Assembly: GCF_000315625.1 (NCBI RefSeq)
Contig: NW_005434626.1
Coordinates: 344,867-408,866 of the forward strand
DNA from: Guillardia theta CCMP2712
Lineage: Eukaryota; Cryptophyceae; Pyrenomonadales; Geminigeraceae
Length of the DNA: 64,000 bases
Reading direction: 5' to 3'
The position numbers and the translations under genes are program-made. Below the pieces are notes generated by a model that worked only from the letters and a program-made list of their open reading frames with translations, searched no databases and was not told the origin of the DNA. This document shows positions 11,600-22,477 of this stretch, piece after piece; the stretch's first letter is position 1; the number at the start of each line of letters is the position of its first letter.

Positions 11600-12498
11600 T
11601 GCTCAGGGTGCGAGGGTACGTCCTTCTTGAGGCTTGGAAGGACCCAGTTCTGGGAAGTAGTTTGGAGGGGTGGAAAGGGACCCCCACCCCTCCATCCCTA
11701 TTATGTACACTACCCCCACACCCCCTTCTGCATCTTTCTGCTTGGCAATTTTATTTTTTTTCGTGGTTTTGGGGTCCCAGCCGCAAAAAGTGTCTTTCTT
11801 GCTTTTCTTCCATTTTTTGGAATCTCGGCGCTAAAACACTACGAGAATCTTTACTCAAAGTTAAGTTAAAGATCAGTACGAGGACAATCAGGAGAGTCGA
11901 GGATCGTTCGTTCGATCCCGGAAATAAAATTGGTTCTGGGTTTCCCTCATATTTGAAAATTACATAAGAGTTATTTCAGATATTCAAATGGCTTCAAAGA
12001 ATTTTTCGAAAGGTAAAGGGTAGCTTCACCCCAATTATTAGATCATATTGCGCTCATCTTGGGGGGTGGGGTACTTCTTTTTTTCTTCCGAGAATAGAAC
12101 GGGCTACTTAGGGGAGGAGGAGGAATCGAAACCGCATCAGGCAGGTATGGCACGATGAACGTTGTTCATTTTATGTGGTTCAATGCAGTCTGAGTGAGGG
12201 TGAAGAGTTTAGAGGGAAGGGATTGCTAGGCTCGAAGAAGAGTATGAAGAGTTTGTTTGCTGAAGAAACGTGTGAAATGTTGGATCATGGCAGTCGGTTC
12301 TCACCTTCGTCCGGTTTTGTGGGGCTTTTGTTCCGTGGTTGTGTGCGAGAGGATAGAATAAGCAGATTTGGACAGACAAGCTTGTGTTCTGATGAGATTA
12401 CGAACTCTTTGATCATGGTAGTCTAGTAGTTGAGATGTGGAAACTTGTTGTGTGTTGCTGGTCTTGGGCTATTACTAATCCAACCTTTGCAGAAGGAA
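11600..12498. other. Intergenic with shared TTTACTCAAA motif
   Basis: This follows the recombinase start codon on its upstream side. It contains short opposed G- and C-runs near 11665-11730, then at about 11845-11883 a segment matching another at 20423-20459 (TTTACTCAAA...GTTAAGTTAAA...AGTACGAGG). No convincing gene is visible. The stretch before 12490 may hold a 5' exon of the next small gene. Confidence 0.5.
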
Positions 12499-12603
12499 AT
12501 GTTCCAGACTGTTGCTAAGACTCAGACCACCGAGCTCTGGATGTGGAAGATGGAGTACCTCCACCACGAGCAGCGCCCCCTCTACTTCGGCGAGTGGTTC
12601 TAA
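12499..12603 (+). CDS. Minute aromatic protein, MFQ/HHEQ family (34 aa)
   Basis: The frame runs from ATG just behind a plausible intron acceptor (tttgcag, 6 nt before the ATG) to TAA at 12601. It encodes MFQT, a short Thr-rich stretch, then LWMWKMEYLHHEQRPLYF and GEWF. Alone such a short frame would be ignored. The minus-strand gene at 45566-45682 encodes MFQT followed by LWMWRQEYQHHEQLPLAF, about 12 of 17 core residues identical, and codon use is GC3-rich as in genes. No signal peptide or membrane helix is clear. Function is unknown; subunits of respiratory or photosynthetic complexes are often this small, but nothing here proves it. An upstream coding exon cannot be excluded. Confidence 0.6.
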   Translation: MFQTVAKTQTTELWMWKMEYLHHEQRPLYFGEWF

Positions 12604-12761
12604 GCTTATTCATTATGAATTTATAGCTTGAATAAACCATGTTGCTCGAATCTCGTGGTTCTTCGTTTGCGCCTTCATGGAGCTGATAATCAAACTGTAT
12701 GTATCGTAGACTCATATGATAGTCCAACTGTTGGTATCTTAAGCTATAACAATAACATCTC

Positions 12762-14598
12762 CTATACGTGAGCCAGGGCGGGTCGGACTACAAGGAGGGT
12801 ACATACAGCACCACACGCGATGAGGAACCAGGCGTGGTTTAGCTCGTACTTGGGCTGCTTCACGATGACGGACAGCATGATCCCGCACTGCAGAGCATGA
12901 GAAGCGAGCAGCATAAGGTCTCAGGCGACTCACCAGGACCAGCAGACCGGAGGGGATGTAGTCGAATGAAAATGGTTTTGAAAAAGCGACGAAGGACAGA
13001 ACGATGGTGATAACTTTCCTGAAGCCCTTGATGTCATTGTGTGCCAACATGTCAACGACAAGACAGACAGACCTACACGATGTGACGCAGATGGCGACAA
13101 CTCCGCCGAACCCTTGAATGAGCCCGAGGTAGAAACTCACACTTAGGTACTGCGCAAGCGCCTGCCAAGGTCTGTCAGGTGCCTGGAGGTGTGACGTCAC
13201 CGCACGTACCTGCAGTAAAAGCAATCCTCCGATCTCGAACTGTACAGGCGTCATCGCAACCCTGATGCTCCTGCTCCTGCTCCTGCTCCTTCTCCTTCTC
13301 CTGCCCCTGCTCCTCCGCTTCTTCCTCATTCATCCCTACACCATATCCTACCCAACACTTCCTCCAGTCCTCTCACCTTGTTCTGGATCAGGTTGATAGC
13401 CTTGAACATCTCCCCAGTGACACATATCAGCATGAGGACCCACACGGCCGCCATGAGGTTGGAAGCAAGCATCATCTGTTCCTTGGAGCACTGCAGCTGA
13501 CGTCCTGGGGTCACTCCGCACCCACCACAGGACATCCGATCCTCCTCACCTGTCGCAATATCCTCTCTTGAAGGTTCACAGTGATGGCGTCTCCTGCAAC
13601 AGCTCCGGAGAGTAGGAGGATGCCGATGGGATCGAACTTTGGTGAGACTTTGCTGTCGACCAGAGTGAAGGAGGCAACCCCGGTGCACAACATGAAGGCA
13701 GAGATGTACTCCATGGGAGTGTACGTCCTGAACGGATCAAGTTACTGGGAGGGAGAGAGGGGAGGGAGGCAGGCAGGCGAGGAGAGAAGGGGGAGGGGAA
13801 GGAAGAACGGTGGGGAAGGGGAAGGGACAGCAAGAGAGAGGGGAGGAAGAGAGAGAAGGAGCGGGAGGGGAGGGTTGGGGAGGAAGCACCTCTTGAGGAT
13901 CAAGATTCCAAGCGCCATGGTAGGGATCAACTTGCTGGACTTCATGACGACTTTTACCGGGAAGTTGACATAGGAGAGCGAGATGGACCCGAATCCTTGA
14001 GTGATGGCGAGCACGACGGTCAAGCTCAGGTACTGCTTCCAGTCGATGCTCCTGATCTCGTTGTACCGCCCCTCATGCCAGAGCTGCAGCCATGCGGCAA
14101 CCACGAAGATAAGGAGCTCCCATAGCGTCATGAACCAGCCGTAGTCGAACCCCTCATAGCGGAACACGAGCTCCTGAGTCAAACAGCATGAGAAAGTTGC
14201 GGTGTCAACAATGAGCATGTTCTGGAGCAGACACAAGAATCATAACTCACCTGAACAAAATCATGGATGACCCCTAGTGAGAACACCCCCAGCACCAGCA
14301 ACAGGAACTGGAGCCATCGAGGGCCCTTCAGCTCCCACTTGAGGATGGTGATCCTCGTCGGAGAGTTCTTGGCCTCTGCATCATCCTCATACCTCTTCCC
14401 CTCATGCTTCCCTTGCCGATGGTGCATCTGATCCGAGCCGTTGCTTGGCGAGTCTGCCTTCCAACCTGTCTCTGCTCCGCTGTCCACGTTCACCCTGGCT
14501 AGCTCAGACGCTTCATGCATCCTCATCCTCACACTTGAGCCATGGCGACACTTGGTTCGGCTGATCCACGCTGCTCCTCCTCCTCCTCCCCCTCTCAC
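12762..14598 (-). CDS. SLC35-family nucleotide-sugar/PAPS transporter
   Basis: Eight exons (14598-14251, 14173-13890, 13727-13550, 13496-13377, 13239-13210, 13161-13073, 13018-12934, 12887-12762) sum to 1260 bp, 419 aa, with all phases consistent. The fifth exon is a 30-bp microexon. About ten hydrophobic segments are visible. The segment VKVVMKSSKLIPTMALG matches the substrate-site region of SLC35B members (PAPS and UDP-galactose transporters), and TSCRKVITIVLSFVAFSKP is the matching second-half motif. It should be a Golgi or ER antiporter importing an activated sulfate or sugar donor. The first 60-90 residues are hydrophilic; the start could instead be a Met at 14526. The subfamily is not fixed by sequence alone. 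Confidence 0.85.
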
Positions 14599-14741
14599 CC
14601 CCTGGCCGACCGCTCTTCCAGCATGTCCACCAGCTCACGTCAGATGTTTTAACCTCATCCCCACTAAGTCCCGTCGTAATGCTGACGGGATGCTGGACGG
14701 AATGCTGAATCCTCCTGCCCCCTCCTTCCTGCCCTCTTACA

Positions 14742-14992
14742 TCCGCCTCCGTCTCCTCCGTCTCCTCCGTCTCCTCCGTCTCCTCCGTCTCCTCCGTCTC
14801 CTCCGTCTCCTCCGTCTCCTCCGTCTCCTCCGTCTCCTCCGTCTCCTCCGTCTCCTCCGTCTCCTCCGTCTCCTCCGTCTCCTCCGTCTCCTCCGTCTCC
14901 TCCGTCTCCTCCGTCTCCTCCGTCTCCTCCGTCTCCTCCGTCTCCTCCGTCTCCTCCGTCTCCTCCGTCTCCTCCGTCTCCTCCGTCTCCTC
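14742..14992. repeat. 9-bp microsatellite TCTCCTCCG (about 27 copies)
   Basis: A nearly perfect array runs for about 250 bp, ending in TCCCTCTTG variants. Frames through it read Leu-Arg-Leu or Gly-Gly-Asp repeats and are not genes. Confidence 0.95.
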
Positions 14993-15035
14993 CCTCTTGT
15001 CCCTCTTGTCCCTCTTGTCCCTCTCGTCCCTCTCC

Positions 15036-15405
15036 TTGTTCTCCTGAGCTTCTTCGATTCCCTTCCTCTGTTGTCTGCTTTACCCCCACGACTTCGACTC
15101 GTCCTCCATGTTGTTGTGTCCCACATGACCACATTTCTCATCCCCTGCATTTCCTCCCTCCTTCCTTGGGTACAAGTAGACATCGTGACCTCTCCCAGCA
15201 TTGCCGCCTCTGTTAGCAGCTTGTTCTCCTGAGCTTCTTCGATTCCCTTCCTCTGTTGTCTGCTTTACCCCCATGACTTCGACTCGTCCTCCATGTTGTT
15301 GTATCCCACATGACCACATTTCTCATCCCCTGCATTTCCTCCCTCCTTCCTTGGGTACAAGTAGACATCGTGACCTCTCCCAGCATTGCCGCCTCTGTTA
15401 GCAGC
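15036..15405. repeat. Direct tandem duplication, 185-bp unit, 2 copies
   Basis: The segment 15036-15220 is repeated at 15221-15405 with very few differences (for example acgacttcg versus atgacttcg). It lies just upstream of the JmjC gene and probably duplicates part of its promoter or leader. Confidence 0.9.
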
Positions 15406-15466
15406 TTGTTCTCTCCTCAACTGACTCTCTTCGTGCTCTCAGTGTCTCGACGTCTCTCCGATCAGC

Positions 15467-16459
15467 ATGGAAGGGCCAGGGCGGGAGGCTTCAACGGGGG
15501 GCATGCAAGTCCACAGCTGCGACACCATTACAGACCTATCGGACATCAAGTCCAAGGCAAAGTTCTACATGGCGTCCAACAAACCCGTCCTGTTCAAGCA
15601 GGGGGCTAACAGTTGGCAGGCATGCAACAAGTGGAACTTTGAGTTCTTCTGCTCGGGGGCGCTAGGGGAGACGATGGTCGAGGTCTCGATGGACGGCAAA
15701 GAGCGAGGGCAGAAGGGCAAAATGAGTCTCAGAGACTACGTCTCCTCGTTCCGCTCAGGCGCAGAAGCAGGAGGCAGACAGCCAGCCAACAGCGTGGAGG
15801 ATACGAAGGAGGAGGAAAGAGGGAGAGAGCAGGAGCAGGAGCAAGCCTCACGGCTCGACTACAAGCCTTACATGCGAGCTTGGTACTTCCAGGAAGATCA
15901 TCCGGAGCTGCTCCAAGACTTTCCTAATCCTCCTGAGTGCTTTCCCGACAAGTTCAAGGCTCTTGCTACAGAGTTCCAGCCTCCTTTCACTTGGATCTTC
16001 ATCGGACCTCAAGGCGCCTTTTCTCCCCTCCACCGAGACATCTGGTACACGTGCGCATGGATGGCGCAGTTCCAAGGGAGAAAGCGCTTCCTTTTCGTTC
16101 CTCCCAAGGACCTCAAGCTGGTCTATCGCAAGCTCGAGGATAAGGAGGAATACCTGGACCTGCGGGCCCCGGATCTGGAGCGTTTCCCTTCCTACCGACA
16201 CGCGAACTTCATCGAGGCCGTGCTAGAACCTGGCGACCTGCTGTACATTCCTAGCAGATGGCCGCACTTTGTTGAGTGCCTTACCGACTCAGTCTCTCTG
16301 ACCAGCAACTTTGCCAACGTCGTTAACTTCAAGCATGTTCTGATCCCTTACACCCGCTGGCTGGAGAAGCGACAGGCCGCCATCCAGCTCATGAAGGGAA
16401 TCATGAAGATGCAGCTGCGATCCTCGGGGGAAGATGGGGAACAACAAGGATTGTTGTGA
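15467..16459 (+). CDS. JmjC-domain 2-oxoglutarate/Fe(II) oxygenase (330 aa)
   Basis: A single exon. The iron-binding facial triad is visible: His and Asp in SPLHRDIWYTCAW (H189, D191) and the distal His in IPSRWPHFVE (H267). A 2-oxoglutarate-binding Lys is likely in GRKRFLF. The fold matches JmjC/cupin-8 hydroxylases such as JMJD6, FIH or TYW5-like proteins rather than histone demethylases, since no PHD, Tudor or other chromatin domain is present. A charged insert (about 100-128, Glu/Gln-rich) interrupts the N-terminal half. The likely reaction is hydroxylation of a protein or RNA residue; the substrate is unknown. No targeting peptide is seen, so it is probably cytosolic or nuclear. It is one of the few intronless genes here. 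Confidence 0.85.
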   Translation: MEGPGREASTGGMQVHSCDTITDLSDIKSKAKFYMASNKPVLFKQGANSWQACNKWNFEFFCSGALGETMVEVSMDGKERGQKGKMSLRDYVSSFRSGAEAGGRQPANSVEDTKEEERGREQEQEQASRLDYKPYMRAWYFQEDHPELLQDFPNPPECFPDKFKALATEFQPPFTWIFIGPQGAFSPLHRDIWYTCAWMAQFQGRKRFLFVPPKDLKLVYRKLEDKEEYLDLRAPDLERFPSYRHANFIEAVLEPGDLLYIPSRWPHFVECLTDSVSLTSNFANVVNFKHVLIPYTRWLEKRQAAIQLMKGIMKMQLRSSGEDGEQQGLL

Positions 16460-16785
16460 TGACGGGGGGGAGAGGAGGAGGGGGAGGAGGGGGAGGAGGA
16501 GGGGGAGGAGGAAGGCGGAAGGGAGCATGTCTAGACCGTCGCCGTTGGTGGGTAACACACTTTTGAGCTGTCATGCAAACTTGTAGAACTTCAGAGTTTC
16601 TTAAGGGGAAAAAGCAGTATTCTAGCAGTATGAAGCAGCTTAATCGATGCAGTGATATTTGCTTGTGGTACGGCAGACAAAACAAGGCTAGATAACGCGA
16701 TCGAGGAGAACAATACCCAATCTACCTCCAGGTCATGACGTGGCAATAACTATGTCTCCGTATAAAGTGCGAATGTTGTAGAGGA

Positions 16786-18972
16786 TTAATCGATCTTGAT
16801 GGCAGAGTAGATGGTGCGGATGAAGACGAAACTTGCAAGGAATCCCAGCTGAAAAACCAAGAATGTCAGGCGAAAGAGCAGGACGAGAATAGTCACGTAC
16901 CGCTCCAGTGATCAAGAAGAAAGCGAATCCAACGATAAACATATAGCAGACATACAAGAAGGCCGCGAGAGCCCGTGCCATCTATCAAGCCCTGTCAGAA
17001 ATCCAGCTTCATCGCCATACTCAATTTTTACCTGAAGTTTGCTGTAGGCATAATAAATGGAATACAAAAACACATAAAACGAGCAGCTCCCCGAGGTGAA
17101 GAAAGATCTCCACCACCAATGATAATCCTCACAGCAGAGCTGCAGCATCAAACAGATCAGGAGAATCAGGTGAATCATCCAACAGCACCTGGAGGTAGCA
17201 GAGCACCACTGTAACCTCGCAGCAAGTGAGGAACAAGATACCCAGAACCTTAGCCAACCAAGTGAGTCAACCTACATGATCGCTTGTAAGGCTTACCAAG
17301 AGAAGAAACCCGAACAAGTAATAGAACTGGTGAAGCCAGATAGATGACAGCACGTAGAAAACTTCAACAAAGACCGCGCCGAACGGCAAGATACCACCGA
17401 CAATAATGGTGCACCATGTGCTCACGTAGAAGGGCTGCTCTGGAACTTGGCGGGGGATCTGGTTTGTCCTGACAGGATTCTCGATGGGCTGCTTGCGATA
17501 TCCAAAGAAGGCTCCAATAAGCACCAGGGAACGGAAATACCCAACCACATCAACAGAAGAGCAAACAAAGTTCCGAATGGAACAGCGCCCGATGACTTCT
17601 GACCCCAGATTGCAAGATTCAAGATGAAGAAGATGCAGAAGCTGATGCCAGGAAAGAGCATAGCGGTCCAGAGAGCATTGCTCCTCCACCTGTTTCCCTT
17701 GAACATGCGGAAGAATCTTGCCGCAGTGTATCCTCCAAACATCCCCATGAAAACGAAAATGAAGAGCATGGCCTGCATGAGAGCACCACGATTGGCAGGA
17801 GAAAGGAATCCAAGGCATGCAAACATGACGAGGAAAACTGTGGAGACAGCCAACTGCACGCCGGTTCCTACCAACACGGAGAGCCACCCGGCCATAACGG
17901 GGGCACGGAAAACGTCACCGTGAACAAGCTTCCATCCGGTTTCCTCCTGTCCATCTTCAAGGAGATCATTTCTCTCATACCTCTGGAAATCACGCTTGAT
18001 CGTGTTGATCATGATCATGGCGACGATACCAGAAAGGAACAAGACAATCATGAAGGAGTTGAGGATGGAGAACCAGTGGACCTGGGCATCATCCGCAGCG
18101 TTGAGGTATGTGTCCCAGCGAGTGGACCAGCGGATGGGGGAAGGCTTGAAGATCACATCATAACTCCAGATCACTTCCAGTGGTTTCTTGGACTCGGTGT
18201 TGATGGCCAAGGGCTCGTTGTTCACAGTTACCGGCTGGGTGGAGGTGCAAGTATTGAGTTTGCACCTGTGCTCCGAAACCTGGTTGACGCATTCATCCCA
18301 ATCAACGAGATTGTCATACGTGTGCTTGATGCTGAGAGGCTCCACCTCAAAGCCCACAACGCGTCTCTTGGAAGAGCCATGGTAGTCATTGTAGAGGATG
18401 GTGAAACGGAGATGGTTGAACAGGTAAATCTGGGGGGACTTGAGCTTTCCTCCCTTGCCGTCTTCTTCCTGGACATGACCGATAGGATACCCTACTTCAT
18501 ACATTTTTGTCGTGGTCTTGTCCTCATTCTGCGAGAATAGAGCCATCGCCACGGGCAAATTGTCCAAGAGGAGATTCACACGGTAATCTTCCTCGATCAT
18601 CAAGGCAAAGGCTTTCTGCTCCTGAGCATCATAGACAGATCTGCAGAGAATTTTGCAGGTCTGATCGTTGCCCATCTTGAAGTTGTAGGGAGTCTCATAG
18701 ATACGAGATCCACGCAGGACCTCACCGAGGTTCAAGGCATCTTGAACCTTGAGGTTTACTCCCTTATGGCAGAATGGCAGGACATAGTATTCGTAGGGAA
18801 GCTGGGTCTTGACAGACGTGAGAGCCTCCACCTTCACTTTCATGGCATCGCCGATGTCATAGTCAGTAGGTGCAACACCAGGAAGGTAGAAGGCTGCTGC
18901 TGCGTTGAACAAGAAGACAGTAACTACACAAAACAGCATGCCTTCCCGTATGCTGAAAGATCTTCCCGACAT
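16786..18972 (-). CDS. Transmembrane 9 superfamily (EMP70) protein, 1-nt frameshift
   Basis: The first exon runs 18972-17297, followed by small exons at 17248-17189, 17139-17032, 16981-16901 and 16848-16786. The N-terminus is a signal peptide ending near [15 protein letters not shown], the standard TM9SF mature start. A large lumenal domain follows ([22 protein letters not shown]), then nine membrane segments, NKIPRQ-like [25 protein letters not shown] and the terminal IYSAIKID retention-type tail. These proteins act in endomembrane sorting and cell adhesion. At 17527-17529 (plus GGG) one base is missing relative to the family, so ISVP runs out of frame before [12 protein letters not shown] resumes in another frame. 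Everything else is intact, so I suspect a sequencing error rather than a pseudogene. The Met at 18972 is chosen because it directly starts the signal peptide. Confidence 0.9.
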
Positions 18973-19560
18973 GATCCGTAAAGACCTGTACAACAATGTG
19001 TGAATAATATCGCAAAGCTCAACTGCTGCCAAAAAGGTTCAAATTTTCATGCAGCGCAGCTTTGCAAAGATCAGTTTTTGCTGTGCAAAACATGAATCTC
19101 CCTGGAAACTGCAACCGATCTTTCCGTGTTCCTCACTTCCTATAGATTCCTCCGCCACTGGATCATACTAAGTCCTACCATTGTCATCTACAGCGCTTGT
19201 TGCAAGTATCAGAACTTCCTATGGGTAACTTATGCATGCAAGGGGAGGATCGCAAGTAGAAAGCATACTACACGACGGCGCCAAATCTGCTGACAAAACC
19301 CACAGATCGCAATGAAAATTAGGTGCACTTTAAATAAAAATCAGATGAATGTTAGATACGTCATTATCAAATCATTTTGCTTAAGGACACTATGAGAAGA
19401 AAATGGATTTTTGACGCACCATACAAGAATTTCGTGCTGGTGCGGGAGTTTGGGTACCATTAGTTGGATGGTCAGAGATGGAGGTGCATGGAGTATCACA
19501 GGGAGGAAAAAGAATCTCAGCAAAGATCAGAAGAATGATAATGAGCATGAATGAACGTCC
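18973..19560. other. Upstream region of the TM9SF gene
   Basis: Ordinary AT-balanced sequence, presumably leader and promoter of the minus-strand TM9SF gene. No other gene is supported. Confidence 0.4.
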
Positions 19561-20340
19561 ATCGCGCCATTAGCGGCTCCCCCCACTCCAACTGAGGGGC
19601 CCATGGCGGGAGACGCCGACGCGGCAGCCCCCACCACCTGCAGGGCGGTGGGACTTAGGGGGTAGGGGTGGTAGCTGTTGGGGTAGTTTGCTGCCTATCA
19701 ACCCTACAAAGTCACTCTGGGGTGCTCATAAAAGGGGGTGGAGGGGTACGCATGATAAGGGTAAATAGGCAGCAGGGTGATACTATCCAACGAGATACAA
19801 AGTAAGGTATAGGGATAGCGATATTTATATAATAGCAAACATAGAAAATCATCAGTCTACGTATATCTCCTATTGACTCAATCTTGTGATTTTTTGTAGA
19901 ATCTAGGGGTCATCCAGGTTCTTGGGGGGTGGGCAGGACCCGTGATCGCCTGCTGGGGTGTGCATTATCCAGGTGGGGTGGGTGGGTACCTAGATCGGTG
20001 GTAGGGTAGTCCTGCACGGAGAATGGTGCGTTGTCTGCAGTAGGGTAGATGGAGGGATACCCTGATTTACTTATTGGTCTAATTGAATAATCTTTATGCT
20101 ATGCCCCCATAGACAGAAAAGTCTTTTAGTCACCATGGGGAAACTTGGAGACGATGATAACTGGGGTAGAAGGCTGTAGAACGGGGTCCATCTCGTGAAG
20201 ATGAACAAGTACCCATGGATATTCCAGGATTTGAATATCATAACAACGGGTGTAAGTTAGAAATTATGAAAAGATAGGGGTAGAAGCAGCGAGGGGGTGG
20301 GTTGGGGGTGTACGGGAGTTAAGGTGGATTAGGTTTTGGG
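19560..20340. repeat. Degenerate G-rich (GGGGTA-like) tract
   Basis: Plus-strand words such as ggggtaggggtgg recur over about 780 bp with no coding frame. It is the second copy of the pattern seen at 7150, again followed on the right by a GC-rich core and again C-rich in the sense of the neighbouring minus-strand gene. Confidence 0.7.
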
Positions 20341-21310
20341 AATTGCCTAATAAAAGGTGACCGGGGCCGGCCCGGCCGGTTCTGGGCCCCGCGCCAGTCC
20401 GGCCGTCACTCCCGGACGGAAGTTTACTCAAACGGTTAAGTTAAAATCCGAGTACGAGGCCCTGAGCGAGACTAGTAGGAGCTCGGAGCCTCGGAGGCCG
20501 AGCCTCGGAGCGCGGCAGCTCCGAGTCCCTGAGCGCGGCAGCTCCGAGTCCCTGAGCCGCCGGCGGCGCGGCGCCGCCGGCGGCGCGGCGCCGCCGGCGG
20601 CGCGAGCGCTCACAGAGTCAGTACGCCGCGGGCCGGTCTGTCACTGTCACACGATCGGACAGAATGAGGGTGACGGCGTACCAGTACGCGGCCCACCGTC
20701 ACACTGATGCCAAGTCGGACCGTACCGTCGCGCCTCTTGCCACTGCTTGAAGTCACTGAGTTGCCTCCAACGGTCCTGGCATCATAGTATCATGACCGTG
20801 ACTCTCCGAGGCTCACGGTGCCACGGTGGCTCCTCTGGCACTGACTGGCCGGTCGGACCCGCGGCGCCGCGGTACGTCCGATCCGAGCAGTACCGTACGG
20901 TATGGTACGGTCTCGACGGCCGCGCGGCCCTGGAGCTCATCAGTATAAACCCGGGCAGTCCGATCGGACGATCCGAAGCGGCGGTCACGGGTTGCAGGCG
21001 GGGTCTTCAAGGCTCAGTTCGGGCCCGGTGCCCGTTGACTTCGTCACTGAGTCACCGTTACTAAGCCCGAGTGAACTAATAGGCTAGTACGGTAGTACGA
21101 GGTAAGTTTGATAGATAAACTTCAGAGTCTTCAGAGTCTAGAGTCTAGAGTCTAACTGCCGAGTTCAGAGTCTATAAGTCTACCGGGCAGCGAAGCTCTC
21201 GGACGCCGCCGTTCCTTCAAGCGGCTGAGCGTCCGCATCCAGCCGCTCCCGGGGTGGTAGTCAGTCCGGGACTCAGTCCTGCCCAGCAAAGCTGGCCGAT
21301 CATCGGACCG
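20340..21310. repeat. GC-rich core block
   Basis: Nearly 1 kb of very high GC, made of GGCCGGCCCGG, GCGGCGCGGCGCCGCCGG, GTCACTGTCAC and similar partly palindromic words. It contains a local duplicate (agctccgagtccctgag twice near 20520-20560). Frames crossing it are open by composition only and should not be annotated as genes. Confidence 0.65.
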
Positions 21311-21537
21311 TGGCACGACGGTGCCCGGCCGACGCCGTGTCCAGGAGCCTAGCTAGGGCCGATGTGATGCATACATCCCCTCCAGGCCGGGCAGTTACAT
21401 CCCCTCAAGGCAGTTACGTGAGATGCTTGAGTCTTGAATGGAGAGTCGGAAGACACGTAGGAGATGCCGAACAAGTTGCTAAAGTCAAGACATGCGAGAA
21501 TGAGGCGTCTCCCGAGGCCGCCGACACTGTCAGCCCT

Positions 21538-22173
21538 TCATTCATGCGGGGTTGAACAATTCTTGAGGAAACCCTGTTCACAAACGTTAGTTTCCTCGAT
21601 CAGGGATGTGCCCAACGTTAACTCATCCAGTGCGCGGGCGACCAGGCGATTGGTCATGGCCGAGTACCTCTGGATAAAGCTAGACATCGATTCCTTGGGT
21701 CCGTGCTTCATGTCCCGAAGAGATGGCATCAGCTTCATCAGAAAGTCCGGTGACAACCATTGTTATGCTTCCAATAACATCCGTTCAGTCTTCTTGCTCT
21801 TGCGCGCTCCTATGCGCATCCAAGCCCGCGGAGCTGACGGTCTCCGAGTCCTGCGGTTCCATCTGGTCGCGTGATCAAAGAGTGCGCTGCTTGACTGCCT
21901 TGGAACAGAATGTCTCGGCTCCTTCCAATTGCCTCTTCCTCCAACTCCTCTGCCCTTGCAGGCCGAGCTCCTCCTGCTGACACCGACTACTCCAACTTTT
22001 TCCTGTGGTGCTGCCGTTGCTCGCGAGACTAAACCGTGACAGCAACGTCTCCCTAAGAGAGCATCTGGCCTCTGAGAAGTCAGGCCGGGGTATTCATCGT
22101 GTGTACCTTTGTGCGCATTGCTTTCAAAGTCAGGACGTGAATCTCCTGTTCCTGTCTGACCCTCCACACACAA
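21538..22173 (-). pseudogene. Gag-like retroelement relic with in-frame stop
   Basis: One frame spans 22173 to 21538, broken only by TAA at 21760-21762, giving segments of 136 and 72 residues. The second segment (FLMKLMPSLRDMKHGPKESM then SSFIQRYSAMTNRLV) has the spacing of a retrotransposon Gag capsid region, where a Leu/Gln-rich helix is followed by ESxxxFIxRF-type residues. No protease or reverse transcriptase is nearby. This could also be an unrelated conserved helical protein, so confidence is modest. Confidence 0.35.
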
Positions 22174-22477
22174 GAAGAGAAGCAGAGAAAGAGAGTTTTA
22201 CCAGCACACACTCACACAACACTACAACTGCCTGACCTTGCCTAGAACCAAGACGTCCTCGGACAGGGTGGGACAGCAGAGGCCTTGCCGCGGGGAGGAG
22301 TTTAAAATCTCGCAGTGTTTAAAACTTTGAAAGCTCCAACAAGTACAACAGGGAACAATGCATACAACATGCTACATACTTCTTCCCTGGCCAACATCAC
22401 TTCTTCGTCTTATTTCTTTCTTTTGAAGCTGCTTACAGTTTCATTACTTTTCCCTTGTGCCTTGATCTCTTTGAAGA

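Noticed and set aside
14740..15230. Long frames encoding Leu-Arg-Leu, poly-Arg or Gly-Gly-Asp repeats
   Set aside because: They are translations of a 9-bp microsatellite in different frames, with no splice signals or conserved flanks.
17920..18540. A 206-residue plus-strand frame opposite the TM9SF exon
   Set aside because: It is the antisense shadow of strongly conserved coding sequence.
20357..21087. Overlapping open frames on both strands in the GC core
   Set aside because: Stop codons are rare at such GC content; the frames share no recognisable protein features and the same happens in every core.
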